From Alectoria sarmentosa (taxonomy: Eukaryota > Ascomycota > Lecanoromycetes > Lecanorales > Parmeliaceae): a DNA stretch of 64,000 bases. The stretch lies in NCBI GenBank assembly GCA_009733775.1, contig WOGZ01000009.1, positions 234,097 through 298,096 of the forward strand, read 5' to 3'. Position numbers and translations under genes: made by a program. The notes beneath the pieces are model-generated. The model saw nothing but the letters and a program-made list of their open reading frames with translations. It was not told where the DNA came from and made no database searches. This document shows, one piece after another, positions 44,647 to 55,778 of the stretch (the first letter of the stretch is position 1; the number at the start of each line of letters is the position of its first letter).

Positions 44647-44772
44647 CCACTTCACACTTCACATTTTTCATCTTCTTCCCATCATTATTACCTTTCAATA
44701 CAAGAACTCCAGAATCAAATCACCTCACGAAGAATAAAAACCCCTCATATCTCAGACCTCCATTCAATCACC

Positions 44773-45196
44773 ATGTCTTCATCCGGTAACACCAACCCCG
44801 GCAACTTTGCCAACCGACCCAAGGAGGAAGTCATTGAGATCGCGAAGAAAGGAGGTCAGGCGAGCCACGGAAGCCACGGAGGTGGCTCTACAAACAAGGA
44901 GGCTGAGACAGCCGGCAACACCAACCCCGGCAATTTCGCCAACCGTCCCAAGGACGAAGTCTCTGAGATTGCCAAGAAGGGAGGACAGGCCAGTCACAGC
45001 GGCGGGTTCGCGGGCATGGATCCGGAGAAGCAGGTAACCGTCCACGACCCGGCTCTTGAGCAGTCAGCTGAAGTGAAGCTGACAATTGCTGTAGAAGAAA
45101 ATTGCATCCATGGGGGGTCAGGCATCGAGCGGATCATTTGAAAAAGGCAGTGAAGCAGCCAAAGAGGCTGGGAAGAAGGGCGGATCTTCTTCTTGA
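44773..45196 (+). CDS. con-10: Conidiation-specific protein 10 homologue with KGG repeats
   Basis: Exons 44773-45033 and 45095-45196 (120 residues). The protein is small, hydrophilic and Gly/Ser/Lys-rich. Two copies of a ~40-residue unit start GNTNPGNFANRPK and end IAKKGGQASH. A third KGG-type motif in the second exon reads KKIASMGGQASSGSFEKG, then AGKKGGSSS. The KGG motif (EIAxKGGxAS) defines con-10 and related bacterial stress proteins, which accumulate in conidia and under desiccation or light. Neurospora CON-10 is about 86 residues; this one has an extra repeat. The splice joins MDPEKQ to KKIASMGGQ in frame. The promoter has a bZIP palindrome and a TATA box. Confidence 0.9.
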
Positions 45197-46075
45197 AGGT
45201 TGAATCGGAGGCCAAGAAGGGTGTGGATGGATAGACAGCTTGAAGGATGGAGCACGGAATGAGCAGCTCGCATCAGGGTTCATGGGCACTGTCTTTACAG
45301 ACTATCAGCCGAGAGATAGCCAGGAGATCGAAGACGATGAATGAGCATTGATTCGGCCTAGTGATGTGCAGTTCTGACTTTGTAGAACACTCTACGTACT
45401 TGCTTGCCATACGTGGATCAATGTTGTGGCTGCTTAGGCCTGTTCTGATGATGATGATGATGATGCAATTGCATGGCAACTTTCTGCTCGTTCCGTCACC
45501 GACATGATGCCAAACCTGCAAATGCCCAACCCGAAAGCCAGTGAGTACTACAGTAGCATAAGATAACAAACCCCTCGCCCATTTCCCTCTCCGAGTAGAC
45601 CAATCAAAATGATGCTGTATGCAATAGCTAATGACCGCTTGACAGACCCTCAGACCCACTATTGACTATTGGCATCTGCTTGACGGGATAGTCAGGGACA
45701 AGCGCAATGGCTAAGTCGTTTATGATGATCGATGATGCCTTCCGGGCGGCAGGTAAGAATGTAAAAGCTGAAAAAGGATAGCCGGGAACAAGGGTCGGGG
45801 CCATTATGGAGCCGGACGCTCTAACATATCAGCCAGGGTTCGCTTTAGGGCCATCGGGGGTATCATAGTCCGATTCATGATATCATGATGTTGAGATCAT
45901 CCTAATCTGCCATGTCGTCAGTGGCATACGTGGCTTGTCCAAAGATTCAAGGCAGTACAAGAGCAACCCTTTACCATTCAAGTTCAATGTCCTTAACATA
46001 CTCGACATTTGACGATTCATCTCCATCCAAGTTCGATATATATACAATTGCCTTCCCCAGCGACGAAACTTTACC
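45197..46075. other. Gene-free interval (~0.9 kb)
   Basis: Contains a short TGA trinucleotide microsatellite (about 45447-45464). A TATATATA stretch at 46037-46044 lies just before the next start codon. No supported gene. Confidence 0.45.
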
Positions 46076-46466
46076 ATGTCTTCAGTCGACGCCAAGAACG
46101 ACATGACCGGTAACGACGCCCCCGGAGGAGATCCTGTGGACAACGATTACAAGAGCCGCACCGGCCAGCACCATATTCCCGTCCAAAGTGACGAAACACC
46201 CGTTTCAGATCCAATCGATCCTGCCACTGCCGACTCTGATGAGACCTTGGGTATGCGAGTTTCCTCCTTATCCGCGTTCCTCAGTGGGTTTTTTCTTAGG
46301 TGGATATACTAATGCAGTCGTAGCCAAGGATGACAGTGATGCAATTGACCAGAGCAACATCATTGGAGGGCGTACTCGCGGAGCAAAGCCTAGTGGAGGA
46401 TACACCGAGCCGGGTGACGAGGAGGGCTTGCCTGGAGCAGAGGATGGGACTTCATCAACTCGCTAA
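46076..46466 (+). CDS. Small acidic protein with a Chz1-type (CHZ) motif
   Basis: Exons 46076-46250 and 46324-46466 (105 residues). The sequence is hydrophilic and acidic. It contains DNDYKSRTGQHHIPVQSDE and, after the intron, AIDQSNIIGGRTRGAKPSGG followed by YTEPGDEEGLPG. The IDxSNIIxxRTRG stretch matches the CHZ motif of the yeast H2A.Z-H2B chaperone Chz1. Many filamentous fungi carry short CHZ-motif proteins of this shape, so histone binding is plausible but unproven. Two acceptors lie 6 nt apart (AATGCAG at 46317 and GTCGTAG at 46323). Both keep the frame, giving ..DETL-A-KDD or ..DETL-VVA-KDD. Confidence 0.75.
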
Positions 46467-47390
46467 ATGTATGACGAGGAGCCGTGGTACAAGCACCGCA
46501 GGTTGACAGTGGGTGCTGTGTTTGGAAGCTATTGTATAACATCATAGTTTTCCCATGACTGCCAACATCTACATAGCAATGAAGTCGTTCTGTAAAATGT
46601 GGTGCCAATTACAGGCGTCCGGGCCCTACCATTCTGTTGTTAAGTCACTTGGAGAAACATGATATGAATTGACCGTGGTACTATACACTGTGGTTGACGC
46701 TCGTCTTACTCCACTCCCAAGGTCGTGTTTCAGCGTTATTCAAATATGATTTGGCATGACAATATCTTGGCGTACACGTTTGATGCGTAAGGCAGACCTC
46801 TTTCGGACCATTACTGTCGTCAATGATGGTTCGAGCCTGCAGCAGGAGTCTTAATGACCTGCGAAAGATCCGGGCGCTCAAAGTTGAAGCTTGCAGTTTC
46901 GGGTGCAAGCCCCTGTCGTGTTGACTCGTCTCAGCCAATCATGGCTGACCCGTAGCTTGTCTCCCCAAAATACGCGCCGAGAAAGCTGCATTAGCTCCAT
47001 TCGAGCACACACTTTCTCCAGTCAGCACCGACATGGTGAAGGGAGAGACGCAATTAATAGGTCTCGCTTCCTTGGCACCCTTCAAGAACAGCTTTACAGT
47101 ACACCTTTGCCGCCCTGAAGATGATCCCCTCTGCCTATGCTGGCCATATCCCGCAAAAGGGCCAAGTGGGTATATGTCTCGATTGTATCTGTCAAGATTT
47201 CCACCTCGTCTCCTCGTTTGAAGCCTGCGCTGTGCGACGCAGACACTTCCAGCAGATTCCTTGTTGCTTTTCCTTCTTTCTCTATTGTCATTTCTTCGCG
47301 CGTCGCTTGCAGCCTCGTATAGATTTTCCTCTGATCGCTTTTTGACCAAGTCCATGACCTGCCTGATCAATACTCACCTAATCTGCCCTG
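46467..47390. other. Gene-free interval (~0.9 kb)
   Basis: Between two plus-strand genes. Open frames on both strands overlap and lack family features; nothing supported. Confidence 0.45.
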
Positions 47391-49281
47391 ATGGCTTCGG
47401 AAAGGGCTTTACAAATGTTCCCAACCATGTCATCGTTGAGGCGCCCAGTGCACAAGGGTAGCGTGATATATACCAGAAAGCTGTCGGCGGGCTTGCCGGA
47501 ATTCGACATGCTCCGCCCATCGGGCAAGGCGAACGGTTTCGTGATACAAATCACAGAAGCGCCGCCTCCTCCTCCTGGACCTCCTACCACTATTCAAGAG
47601 ACGCAGGATACTGCAGAACAAGGCCTACGGCAGAAACCACAACCACCACCCCTTGCCATACCTCCCAAAGCCTATATCTGTGACGATCAAAGACCTACTA
47701 CACCTCCAAATCCTCTGACACCGACCTCTCGAGGCAGCCGAGCCGCTTCACCTGCTCAAGTGCATTTGCCACAATCCAGTACGAACACCCCAGTACTCGT
47801 CCGCAGTAACAGCGGCACTACGCCGGTAATGCGCTCAATGTTCCCTCGCTACGACCCTACCATACCATTAACACAACAGCAATATCGACCTGATGTAGAG
47901 GGGGTGCCTGGACCAGCGAGTGCTATGGCTCTGGCAGGGACTTCTTCCTATCATGCGCCCTCTTACTCACAGCAAGCAAACAACCGTCCGAGTTCGGCGT
48001 ACCTACAACTAGGAAGGGAAAGACATGAAGCTGCAGACGTCAAGGAATCGCCCTTTCGATCAGCAGATAATGCCGAATACGAGACGACGCTCTCCAGTCC
48101 TGAAGAGCTACTAGATTTGTGGGACATTGCCAACGGGCAGACTGCCTCAGAAGGAGCCGCTGATACATACACTTTCGAGCTCAGCTGGTGAGTGGATATT
48201 CTCCAATTGAATCTTAAGCACTTGCTAACAAGCGATTAGCGATGATTTGACCGTCGGCCGAGAAGTAATCACCTTCAATGCATCCACCTCCGACCCCATC
48301 TACACCTTGGAAGCCTCCCACTCCAACATTACCATCTCCCGCATCCATCCTGGAAACCGCAACCCAACCATCCAAATCACTACTTCCACACTCGAAAATC
48401 CCACATCAGCCGACCCCCTCGTCACTTGCATCTTCCCCAAATTAGCAGGTCTAATGGCCCTCGACCACTCCTCCAACGTAGCAGTCGCCCACAGACTCGA
48501 CCGCAAAGCGAGCGCCGACCTGCAATCCGAAGCCATCAGCAGGGCTCAAGAGCGGGAAGCCAGCATGCTGCTCTGGGACAGCGATAGCGATAAATACTGC
48601 CTCATGCATCCGACTCTGCTCGATTCTGCGGCTACGACGCTTCCGATCGAGATCACACCCAACCCTTCGAATCCGCAAAAGATCACAATATTCGCTCCAG
48701 AGACCAACACGCCTCTTCTCACACTCTCCCTCCAATCATTGGCATTGACCGTCTACACCCCCGCAATAGCGGCCCTACCATCCCTCTACCTTCTCGATAC
48801 CCTAATGTCAACCCTTCTCACACTTCTCCTCCATCTTCACCGCTCCTGCGCTACCCCAACCCCTTCTCAACCCATCTCCACATCCCCTCACACACCACTC
48901 TTTCCCCCACCACCAATCCTCGCATACAACTCTCCCCGCTCATCCCTCGGAAACAAAAGATCCACATCCCGCTTCTCGGTCTTCAGATCTACAAAGTTGG
49001 TGAAATCGAACCGCTCCTTGCCCTCCGCCTCAGCCTACGAGCAAGATATCGAACTGCAATCTCAACCTTCACGTGCCAAAAATTCAGAAGAACTGGGCCG
49101 GAAGCATCTGCCACCGAAGCAGATCTTCTCCACGGATGACGAGAGTTTGCCGAAGACGACACGGGCGGTGTTGAAGTTGCTGTATTGGGCTTTTGAGGTG
49201 CTGTTTTGGTTCATGGGCGTGGTGGTGCATTTGCTCGCTGCTGGGGTGGTGGGGGCGGGGAAGCTGATGACGAAGCTGTAA
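47391..49281 (+). CDS. Hypothetical protein with Pro-rich N-terminus and hydrophobic C-terminal segment
   Basis: Exons 47391-48187 and 48240-49281 (612 residues); the join restores FELSC/DDLTVGREV in frame. A later ATG at 47427 has the better context (CAACCATGTC), so the true start may be MSSLRRPVHKGS. The first half is Pro/Ser/Thr-rich with a PPPPPGPP run. The middle (about 265-450) is beta-rich, contains ITISRIHPGNRNPTIQI and LLWDSDSDKYCLMHP, and may be a folded lipid- or protein-binding domain. A hydrophobic patch (LYLLDTLMSTLLTLLLHLH) and a C-terminal segment (VLKLLYWAFEVLFWFMGVVV) suggest membrane attachment near the C-terminus. I do not recognise the family. Confidence 0.72.
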
Positions 49282-49932
49282 ATCACCGATGTTCCGTTTG
49301 GAGTCAAGAGTGGGATAATAGATAATGATTGGGGCGTTTGCTGAATCCTGCTCGTCTTGAGCTGCAACAGCCATCAGAAAGGGGCCCGGTCCCCATACTC
49401 AGCGTTGTTTGCAGACGGGGTCCACTAATGTGCAACTCTCCTGGGCAACCTAGCCTTATTTTTCTCTTCAGTTGTAGCTCGTAAACATGTGGATCCGTAA
49501 CAAACAAAGGGGACCTTGCCCCCAACACGAGGGTTCCATATATACGCTCATCGTTCAGCGAGCCCAAGTGTTTGGAGATAATTCCCCGTCCCGGCAGGAA
49601 AAATGGGAGTTGAGAACGTGCATTGGTGCCGCAGCAGGATTTGAAAATATTTAAATGTAACGAACGAATGGTTTCCAGCCCAAACATGCAGCCGAATGAA
49701 CAGAGCCTCTCCTTTCGAGTCTTTCAGTCCTATCTATTTTTAACATGCAAGCCAAAGGCTCCTCTCCTTGTGTACTCAGAAATGCTAGCAGCAGATGCTC
49801 AAACGTCCAATCCAATCATCGCTCTCCAATGAAAATGTGTCCGCTTGAAGAATTGGCGTAATGCTGGGCCCCCATCTGATTGTCAACGTGCAATGCAAGC
49901 TCTGAACCCACAGACTCTCGCCGACCGTATCT
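49282..49932. other. Intergenic, convergent 3' ends
   Basis: About 650 bp between convergent genes; 3' UTR-like. No supported gene. Confidence 0.45.
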
Positions 49933-51909
49933 TCAAAACGCTTCAAAAAGGTCCGACTGTTTCCGCACCAGTCGCACCCAATCTTCCTCTGTCTGCTCCT
50001 CGTCAGACTGACGAAGTGCTGTTTTGAGCATTTCCACCTCTGTCTGATCGATTGCCTCCTCAGTTTTCTCCTCCTTGTTGGTTTGTTCGCCTGAGCCCTC
50101 CTTGTTCTCTTCAACCACGCTTCCCGACTTTTTGGCGGGTTCGACTTTGGTTTCGTTGTTCGTCTCGTCAACTTCCCCTTCCTTGTGGCTCTCAATCTCA
50201 CCCAATCTTCCCTCTTGTTCCTTTCCTTCGGCTTTTCCTCCTCCCTTCATGTCAGCTAACACCTGTTCTTCCCCCTCCTTTTTCACACCCTCCTCCATCT
50301 TAATCTTACCGTGCTGCCCGCCCAGCTTCCTATACACTCCTTTTGCCAAGTCCTCGTTCGCGCTCATAACTTCTATCATCCTCTCAGTCTCCGCGTGGAC
50401 GAGGTTCCAGAAGTGGTCCGCAACGTGCTGCGTCAGGTATTGACGAATTTGCGGAGTGCCAATCTCAAAAATCGATTCAATCACGATCAAGATCTCGAGA
50501 GCCTGATAGTGAGGTGCCAGGGCTTTGAGTTTGCGGAAGGCGAGATCCTGAAGCCCGGGCATCTCGAGCATTAGTGCTACCTGGTAAATTGTCCCGCAGC
50601 GAACTACCTGGTAACGAAGCATCTCAGGATTGAGATCACCTTCAAGACGGACGTGTACGGTACCATCATCCAAAATGTTTGGGCGGTACTCGCGGCGATC
50701 AATGTATTCGCCAATTGGCTGGAAGTCGTTGGCGTTCAGGGAGGATAGCATGGGCGACATTATGTAACAGCCATTTTCGGGATGATGCATGAGAAGCTTC
50801 GACAGAAGCGGGCTCGCATCCAAGCCGCTGCGTCTGACCTTAAACATCTTGTGTGGGTTATCAACGTATATGATGACCGTGTTTGAGCTGGAAGAGAAAG
50901 TTGTTAGCATCCAAGACGGTCCCAGTCCAGACTGCCATAGACTTACTCGTTGGCATCAGCCTTCTTGTTGGTCGATTGAAATGGTGTTCCGTGACGTGTA
51001 GAGGAAGGCGTAGGAGTCGCAAGCTTGCCAGTGCCGGCTCTCAACGGTGTCGAAGGCCTCATCGAGAAACGTCCAGAGAGATCGAGCTTGTTTCTCTTGG
51101 TCGAGTGAGAAGATGCAGAGTACGGCGGGTCTGGATCATTATACAAAGCATCCATTTCCTCATAAGAAACTGAATTATTGAATTCTCGCTTGATCTTTGG
51201 CCCAGCGGTGTTTTCTTTGGGAATGAAGAGGTCATCCGCTTCTTCGTCGTCTAATTCCTCGTCGCGGTAGCCAGGAGGATATTTAAATTTTGGTGTGCCT
51301 TTGCGCTTGCGACCTTCGGGCTTTGTTTCGGATGTCAAGTTCTCTTTCTTGACCCCCACAGGCGTGGTTTCGTCCAGACGTTTTGCGTGGAGTCTTGCTT
51401 TCCAGTGATCGAGGTATTTCCATTCGAAAATCCGGTCCCCTTTGTATTGGCCAATGTACTCCATCCAAGCTTTCGCAAGCAAAGGGTTTTTAGTAGAATC
51501 TCGAATGGCTCGGCCCATGTCAATGTCAATTGGCTCGAGCTCTTTCAAGGGAGCCCACACGCTGGTGGAGAGAGTTAGTCGATCGACGTCAGGCAGCCAG
51601 CCACAAGACGACTTACAATCTCAATGTCCCCAGGTAGATAGCTGGGAAGCGTCTATCACTGATCGAAAAGCCGCCTGCCTTGTAATCTTTCCCCCAATTG
51701 CCGTCTGCCTGTCGTGCACTCCCTGGTCGTGGCAAACGTGTGAAGAAGGTCTGAATGATCTCTTCGTCGCAGATCACGATGGGCCAGTCTTCTCCATCTT
51801 GCTTGATAGACAGGTAGTCTCCTTCCTTTGGCTCATTGATCTCAATTTGTACGTTTGTATGGCCGAATGGCGTCCTAACAGAGGACAGTCTACCTCCGAA
51901 GTGAGCCAT
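49933..51909 (-). CDS. PWWP-like plus BTB-like fusion protein
   Basis: Exons 51909-51617, 51561-50947, 50887-49933 (620 residues). The N-terminal ~110 residues contain EGDYLSIKQDGEDWPIVICD, then FPAIYLGTLRF/VWAPLKELEPID. This resembles the fungal PWWP-like fold, with 'D-W-P' in the Pro-Trp position and an aromatic-rich barrel. A basic, disordered linker follows (ETKPEGRKRKGTPKFKYPPG). Exon 3 adds a BTB-like region, about 304-460: SNTVIIYVDNPHKMFKVRRS, then SPLLSKLLM, EYIDRREYRPNI, YQVALMLEMPGLQDLAFRK. A long Glu/Lys-rich tail closes the protein. PWWP modules bind methylated H3K36 nucleosomes and BTB modules mediate protein contacts, so a chromatin-linked adaptor is plausible (inference). Both introns have GTAAGT donors. 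Confidence 0.7.
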
Positions 51910-52691
51910 TGAGGGCGGAGTGATAAAAGACGACGGGATTGACAATCTGGAACTCAAGTGAATCGAAGCTGTCAAGGTACGAACTGGTTTCTGGTGACTC
52001 GTGAGAGCAAGAAGGTTTGAGAGGGCGAAAATCAGAATGCTAACTCCCAATAGATCATCGACGAATCTTCAAGAGAGACTTTGTGGTGTGAAAAGCAGGA
52101 CGAATGCTGACTTAAGGAGGCGAGAGGTTGGAAGCGACACAAGCATCAAATCCGCAAGGGGAATGAAGTGAAGTGAATAAGACGCTCTGAAGGCATCAAG
52201 TACTGGGACTGTTGAATTGTAGACAAGAGTACAGTAAGTCAATGAGTGAAGAGAAGATCGAAGCTTATGCAAGCAACGCTATGGGAAGGTAGATGAGAGG
52301 AAGAGGGCCACGATTTTGTGATTGAGGATTGACAGTGAACGAAGCTCTCAATGGTATTTGAGAGAGTCAAATAGAATGGATATGTCAAAGTCTTCAGCCA
52401 AAGGTTTATTCTGCAGGAACTTCGTCTCATTTGCGGTCAGCTATTTTCGCAGTAGTGAATGGATGTTGTCAGAGTGGATGGCTTACAAGCTCGAGAAATG
52501 CAATGCGTGGGTTGCGGAAAACCTAGCAATGGACTGTAAAGTTTGGAAATCGAGCGATGTCAATCATCCGCAGTAGGGAATCTGCCTGATTGACCGTCGA
52601 CTTAAGAGTGGCAGACATGGATACCAAAAGTCTGGCAGTGGAACTTAACGCTACTCTCAGTTGTACGTGAAGGACTGGGACCCTAGTGTTC
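51910..52691. other. Gene-free interval (~0.8 kb)
   Basis: Lies between two minus-strand genes; holds the 5' region of the PWWP/BTB gene. No supported gene. Confidence 0.45.
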
Positions 52692-53659
52692 TCAACGTCC
52701 TGAAAGATCGTATTCCGCCTTCCAGACCACGATCTCACGCAGTGCGTGCAGTCCACGCTGGGCAAGTAACACAGCGACCGCCGTTGACAAGATGACGATA
52801 TCGGTAGTAGCAATGCCTCTCCAGCCGGCATAATCGGGGTCAAAGTACTTGTACACAAACTCGCCGGTGATGAAACGGCCAAGGACCGTCCACATCCCGT
52901 ATAAGAGGTAGATAGCGATGACACCGGCAACCTGCGTGGCGAGATCTTAGAATCCTCAGACTTGTGTTTCTTTGGTACGAGAGGCTAAGTACCTTCTGCT
53001 TTCGGACGCTGCTCAGGACCATAATCTCCACAAAGGCGGTTACGGAGTTGAGCACAGTGATACTGATGACTACAAAGCGGCGAAGAGCCGCGTCGTTGCT
53101 CCCTTGGTCAAGGAGAGATTCGGAAGGATATAGCACGAGCCAATAGATGATGCTGACCACAAAGGGAAATGTGACAGATGCAGCGTAGAAGGTCGAGAAT
53201 ACGAAGCATCTCTTAGAATTAGAGTCAGTCGACGTTAGGACCGAGAGACCGACTTGTATTGGGGCTAGAAACCTCTCCTCGGCTTGCTCCTTTGGAGGCA
53301 ATCGACCATAAGGTGCCAAAAAATGTTGCAGTGTCCATGACTGTTGGAGAGATTAATGGAATGGTGCAACACAAAGGCGAGACACCCACCGTTGTGGTCC
53401 AGTAGTAGAAAATCTGGATCACGAGGGTGACATTGCTAGCTTCGAACACCATCTGCAATCCTCTCTGGATATAATTGACTCCATAAAGGATGTCTAGAGT
53501 AAGAACGATAGACAGGAACGTTGCAACGATTACTCGAACAGTCAAAAGTGCCTTATGACCAAGAAAAGGCCATTGTGAATGACACACACAGAGAAAGAAT
53601 GGAAGATCGTGGGGAGGCCTGTCTATTCGAGGAAGCAGAGGAGTAGTCTCTGCCATCAT
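52692..53659 (-). CDS. FAR-17a/AIG1-like multi-pass membrane protein
   Basis: Exons 53659-53390, 53340-52993, 52931-52692 (285 residues). The soluble start (MMAETTPLLPRIDRPPHDLP) is followed by about six hydrophobic segments: LLTVRVIVATFLSIVLTLDI, VTLVIQIFYYWTTT/SWTLQHFLA, FYAASVTFPFVVSIIYWLVL, VLNSVTAFVEIMVL, VAGVIAIYLLYGMWTVLGRF, and TTDIVILSTAVAVLL. The 'SVTFPFVVSIIYW' and 'LNSV-x3-E' pattern is typical of fungal FAR-17a/AIG1-like proteins, whose animal members hydrolyse hydroxy-fatty-acid esters. The first splice restores YYWTTT/SWTLQHF. A 42-nt in-frame stretch (53253-53212) has weak intron-like ends and could be optional. It is divergent from SEC11. Confidence 0.68.
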
Positions 53660-54344
53660 TTTCGATCGTAATAGAGCTTCCCTGGCGGTACAGTCTCGGA
53701 AGCTGTGGCTGCAGATGTCAAATAAAGAAGCTAGGAAACAAGAATGATCACAAGGTAGAAGGATGGAGAAGCTGCTCGATGGAAAGGTGGTCGGAAGGAT
53801 GTTAGCGTAACAGAAGCATGGTTACGCGTCGTCCCAGACCAAAGAAAGGTAATGACTGCAATGCAGCAAGTACGTCGCTTCCTCCAGGTGGAAGGAGCAA
53901 TCTGCACGGTGAAGATTGCTCGAACGTATCTCCGTCTTACATGCATCTTCTTGGTATCTTCGTCTTAGTTTCGTCTGACTCTGCTTCAACACCATATTCA
54001 CTGGCCTATAAAGCGGTATTGAAGCGGTTGTCTGGATAAAAATTGGTGTCATTCTGTAGACCAGATGTAGCAAACTCGTGTTGTCAGAGTGTGTAAGAGT
54101 CGAAAACGAGAGAGAACGGCAAGACGAGGTATTGGCTTGGCGCCAAGAACTTTCAGCCTTGCTGGGCAAGCTCCTGCAACGTTTCCAAAGCTCTAGAGAA
54201 GAGTTGAGCTTTATCACTCTGAAGACATTGGCAGAAGTATCACCGCTACGACAATGGCTCTCTCATAAAACTAGCCCAACAGCTCCAGCTCTAGGCCAGC
54301 CGAATTTCCTCGCGTTTCTCCCAGTCCTCTCTCCAACCGCTGCA
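53660..54344. promoter_or_regulatory. Divergent region between the FAR-17a-like gene and SEC11
   Basis: 685 bp between two divergent start codons, so both promoters and leaders lie here. No distinct element recognised; the open frames inside are short. Confidence 0.4.
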
Positions 54345-54912
54345 ATGCTCGGCGGCCTCCAACCCCGTCAACTCCTCACTCAGCTCCTCAACTTCGCTCT
54401 GGTCCTTTCAACAGCATTCATGCTATGGAAGGGCCTCTCCGTCGCCACAGACTCTCCGTCTCCCATCGTCGTTGTTCTTTCTGGTAGCATGGAGCCTGCA
54501 TTTCAAAGAGGAGATCTCTTATTTCTATGGAACCGAGGGCAAAATACGCAGGTTGGGGAGATCGTGGTCTATAACGTGAAGGGCAAGGACATACCAATTG
54601 TGCATAGAGTGGTGAGGAGATATGGTGGAGGGTGAGTTGAAGGTGGTTCCAGGAGACTCGAAGGGAAGACTGATCGTATACAGGGATGAACCATTGCAGT
54701 TACTTACGAAAGGAGACAACAATTTGGCGGATGATACAGAGCTTTATGCAAGGGGCCAGAATTATTTGACCAGGTCTACAGACATCATTGGAAGCGTGGT
54801 TGGCTATGTACCTTTTGTGGGATACGTGACAATATTACTGTCGGAGCATCCTTGGTTGAAGACGGTATTGCTGGGACTTATGGGAGTCATGGTCGTTTTG
54901 CAAAGGGAATAA
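54345..54912 (+). CDS. sec11: Signal peptidase complex catalytic subunit SEC11
   Basis: Exons 54345-54631 and 54684-54912 (171 residues, as in yeast). SEC11 is the ER membrane serine protease that cleaves signal peptides. The N-terminal anchor is LLNFALVLSTAFMLWKGL. Catalytic residues are Ser48 in VVVLSGSMEPAF, His87 in IVHRVVRRYG, and Asp107 in LLTKGDNNLADD, matching the S-H-D set of eukaryotic signal peptidases. The C-terminus (IGSVVGYVPFVGYVTILLSE, then WLKTVLLGLMGVMVVLQRE) is highly characteristic. The intron separates RRYGG and G/DEPLQLLTKGD; without it the frame ends at a TGA. The frame is open upstream of 54345, but the ATG used matches family length. Confidence 0.95.
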
Positions 54913-55226
54913 GTCTTAAAACTCGAATTGCGTTGAGAATTAATTCCAGGAAATCCTCCCGGCTTTTCTTCACCAAGGCTTGTACAGTGCTCCTTGCTTG
55001 TCTTTACGATTCTTCTGTATGTGCTCACGTGAACCTCCAACAACGAACAAGAATAGACGGCGCAAGCGTCAAAGACATATCCGCTGTCATCCACTTTGGA
55101 CCGCATGCCATTCACACTCCTGCTGTAGACGTTCCATACCACGTGCTCCTGCAAACCTTTCACCAAGCTGATTTGTTTCCGATTGTCCCATTCTGCCTGG
55201 ATCTCTAATACCAGCTTCGTGCCACA
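54913..55226. other. Intergenic, convergent 3' ends
   Basis: About 310 bp; 3' UTR-like only. Confidence 0.45.
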
Positions 55227-55778
55227 TCATGTTGCGAGCTTGATCTGGAAACAGCGCTTTCTAATGCCAGAGTTCCACTCGTTTGAGACGATCGGAATGT
55301 CTTCAATGGCGTGTGCTTTGTATGTATCTTGGATCCGAAACGTGCAGCGACGGCGCAACTCAGCTATGATGGTGTTGATTGCGGGCGTGTAATTGTCAGC
55401 TCGAAACCCGTGGATTTTGAGGACAGTTTTCACCCTCTTGATGAGCGGCGTATGGACATTGCGAAGGAATGCAGAGATACAGCGGGCTTGGTCAAAGATA
55501 AAGAGTCCTCGTATTCTCGCGTGACGCCAATTCGATGTGGCACGCAGCTTGAAGACGCAGTCGCCGTAAAGGGGTGGTAGGATTTCCTCCATCATTCGAC
55601 GATTTACCTGAAAAAGACGCATGCAGCTAGTCGCCATGCTCGCATTCAGTGGCCCAATGACAGGATGCTGCGGAAGTGGCAAGCAGCGATACACCATAAC
55701 ACTCAGCTCCGGCAGCAATTTCTTAAGGACACTGACCGCTAAGCATGCCTCACAACGTTGTTGTATCCATTCATTCAT
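55227..55778 (-). CDS. Hypothetical protein of an F-box-like fungal family (N-terminal half only)
   Basis: A 183-codon open frame. It reads CEACLAVSVLKKLLPELSVM, VYRCLPLPQHP, then CMRLFQVNRRMMEEILPPLY and FKLRAT, a pattern (LPEL-x3-[IV]Y, CR-x-[IV]-x2-E-x3-LY) common in fungal proteins with an F-box-like N-terminus. Only the N-terminal half of such proteins is present. Its first ATG overlaps the TGA of the ORF upstream (ATGA at 55778-55775). It may be one of two tandem, broken copies; intronless expression is unproven. Confidence 0.45.
   Translation of the reverse strand: MNEWIQQRCEACLAVSVLKKLLPELSVMVYRCLPLPQHPVIGPLNASMATSCMRLFQVNRRMMEEILPPLYGDCVFKLRATSNWRHARIRGLFIFDQARCISAFLRNVHTPLIKRVKTVLKIHGFRADNYTPAINTIIAELRRRCTFRIQDTYKAHAIEDIPIVSNEWNSGIRKRCFQIKLAT

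Larger units (their letters stand above)
43343..44772. other. Gene-free interval and con-10 promoter
   Basis: About 1.4 kb. It includes a G/GA-rich simple tract near 43838-43860. At the right end is a compact promoter: a TGACGT palindrome (44618-44632), a TATA box (44640-44646) and an A/C-rich leader. No supported gene; several mid-size open frames overlap on opposite strands. Confidence 0.5.

Noticed and set aside
54522..54725. SEC11 truncated at TGA 54633
   Set aside because: A GTGAGT...ATACAG intron joins the catalytic Asp-containing half in frame, giving the standard 171-residue protein.
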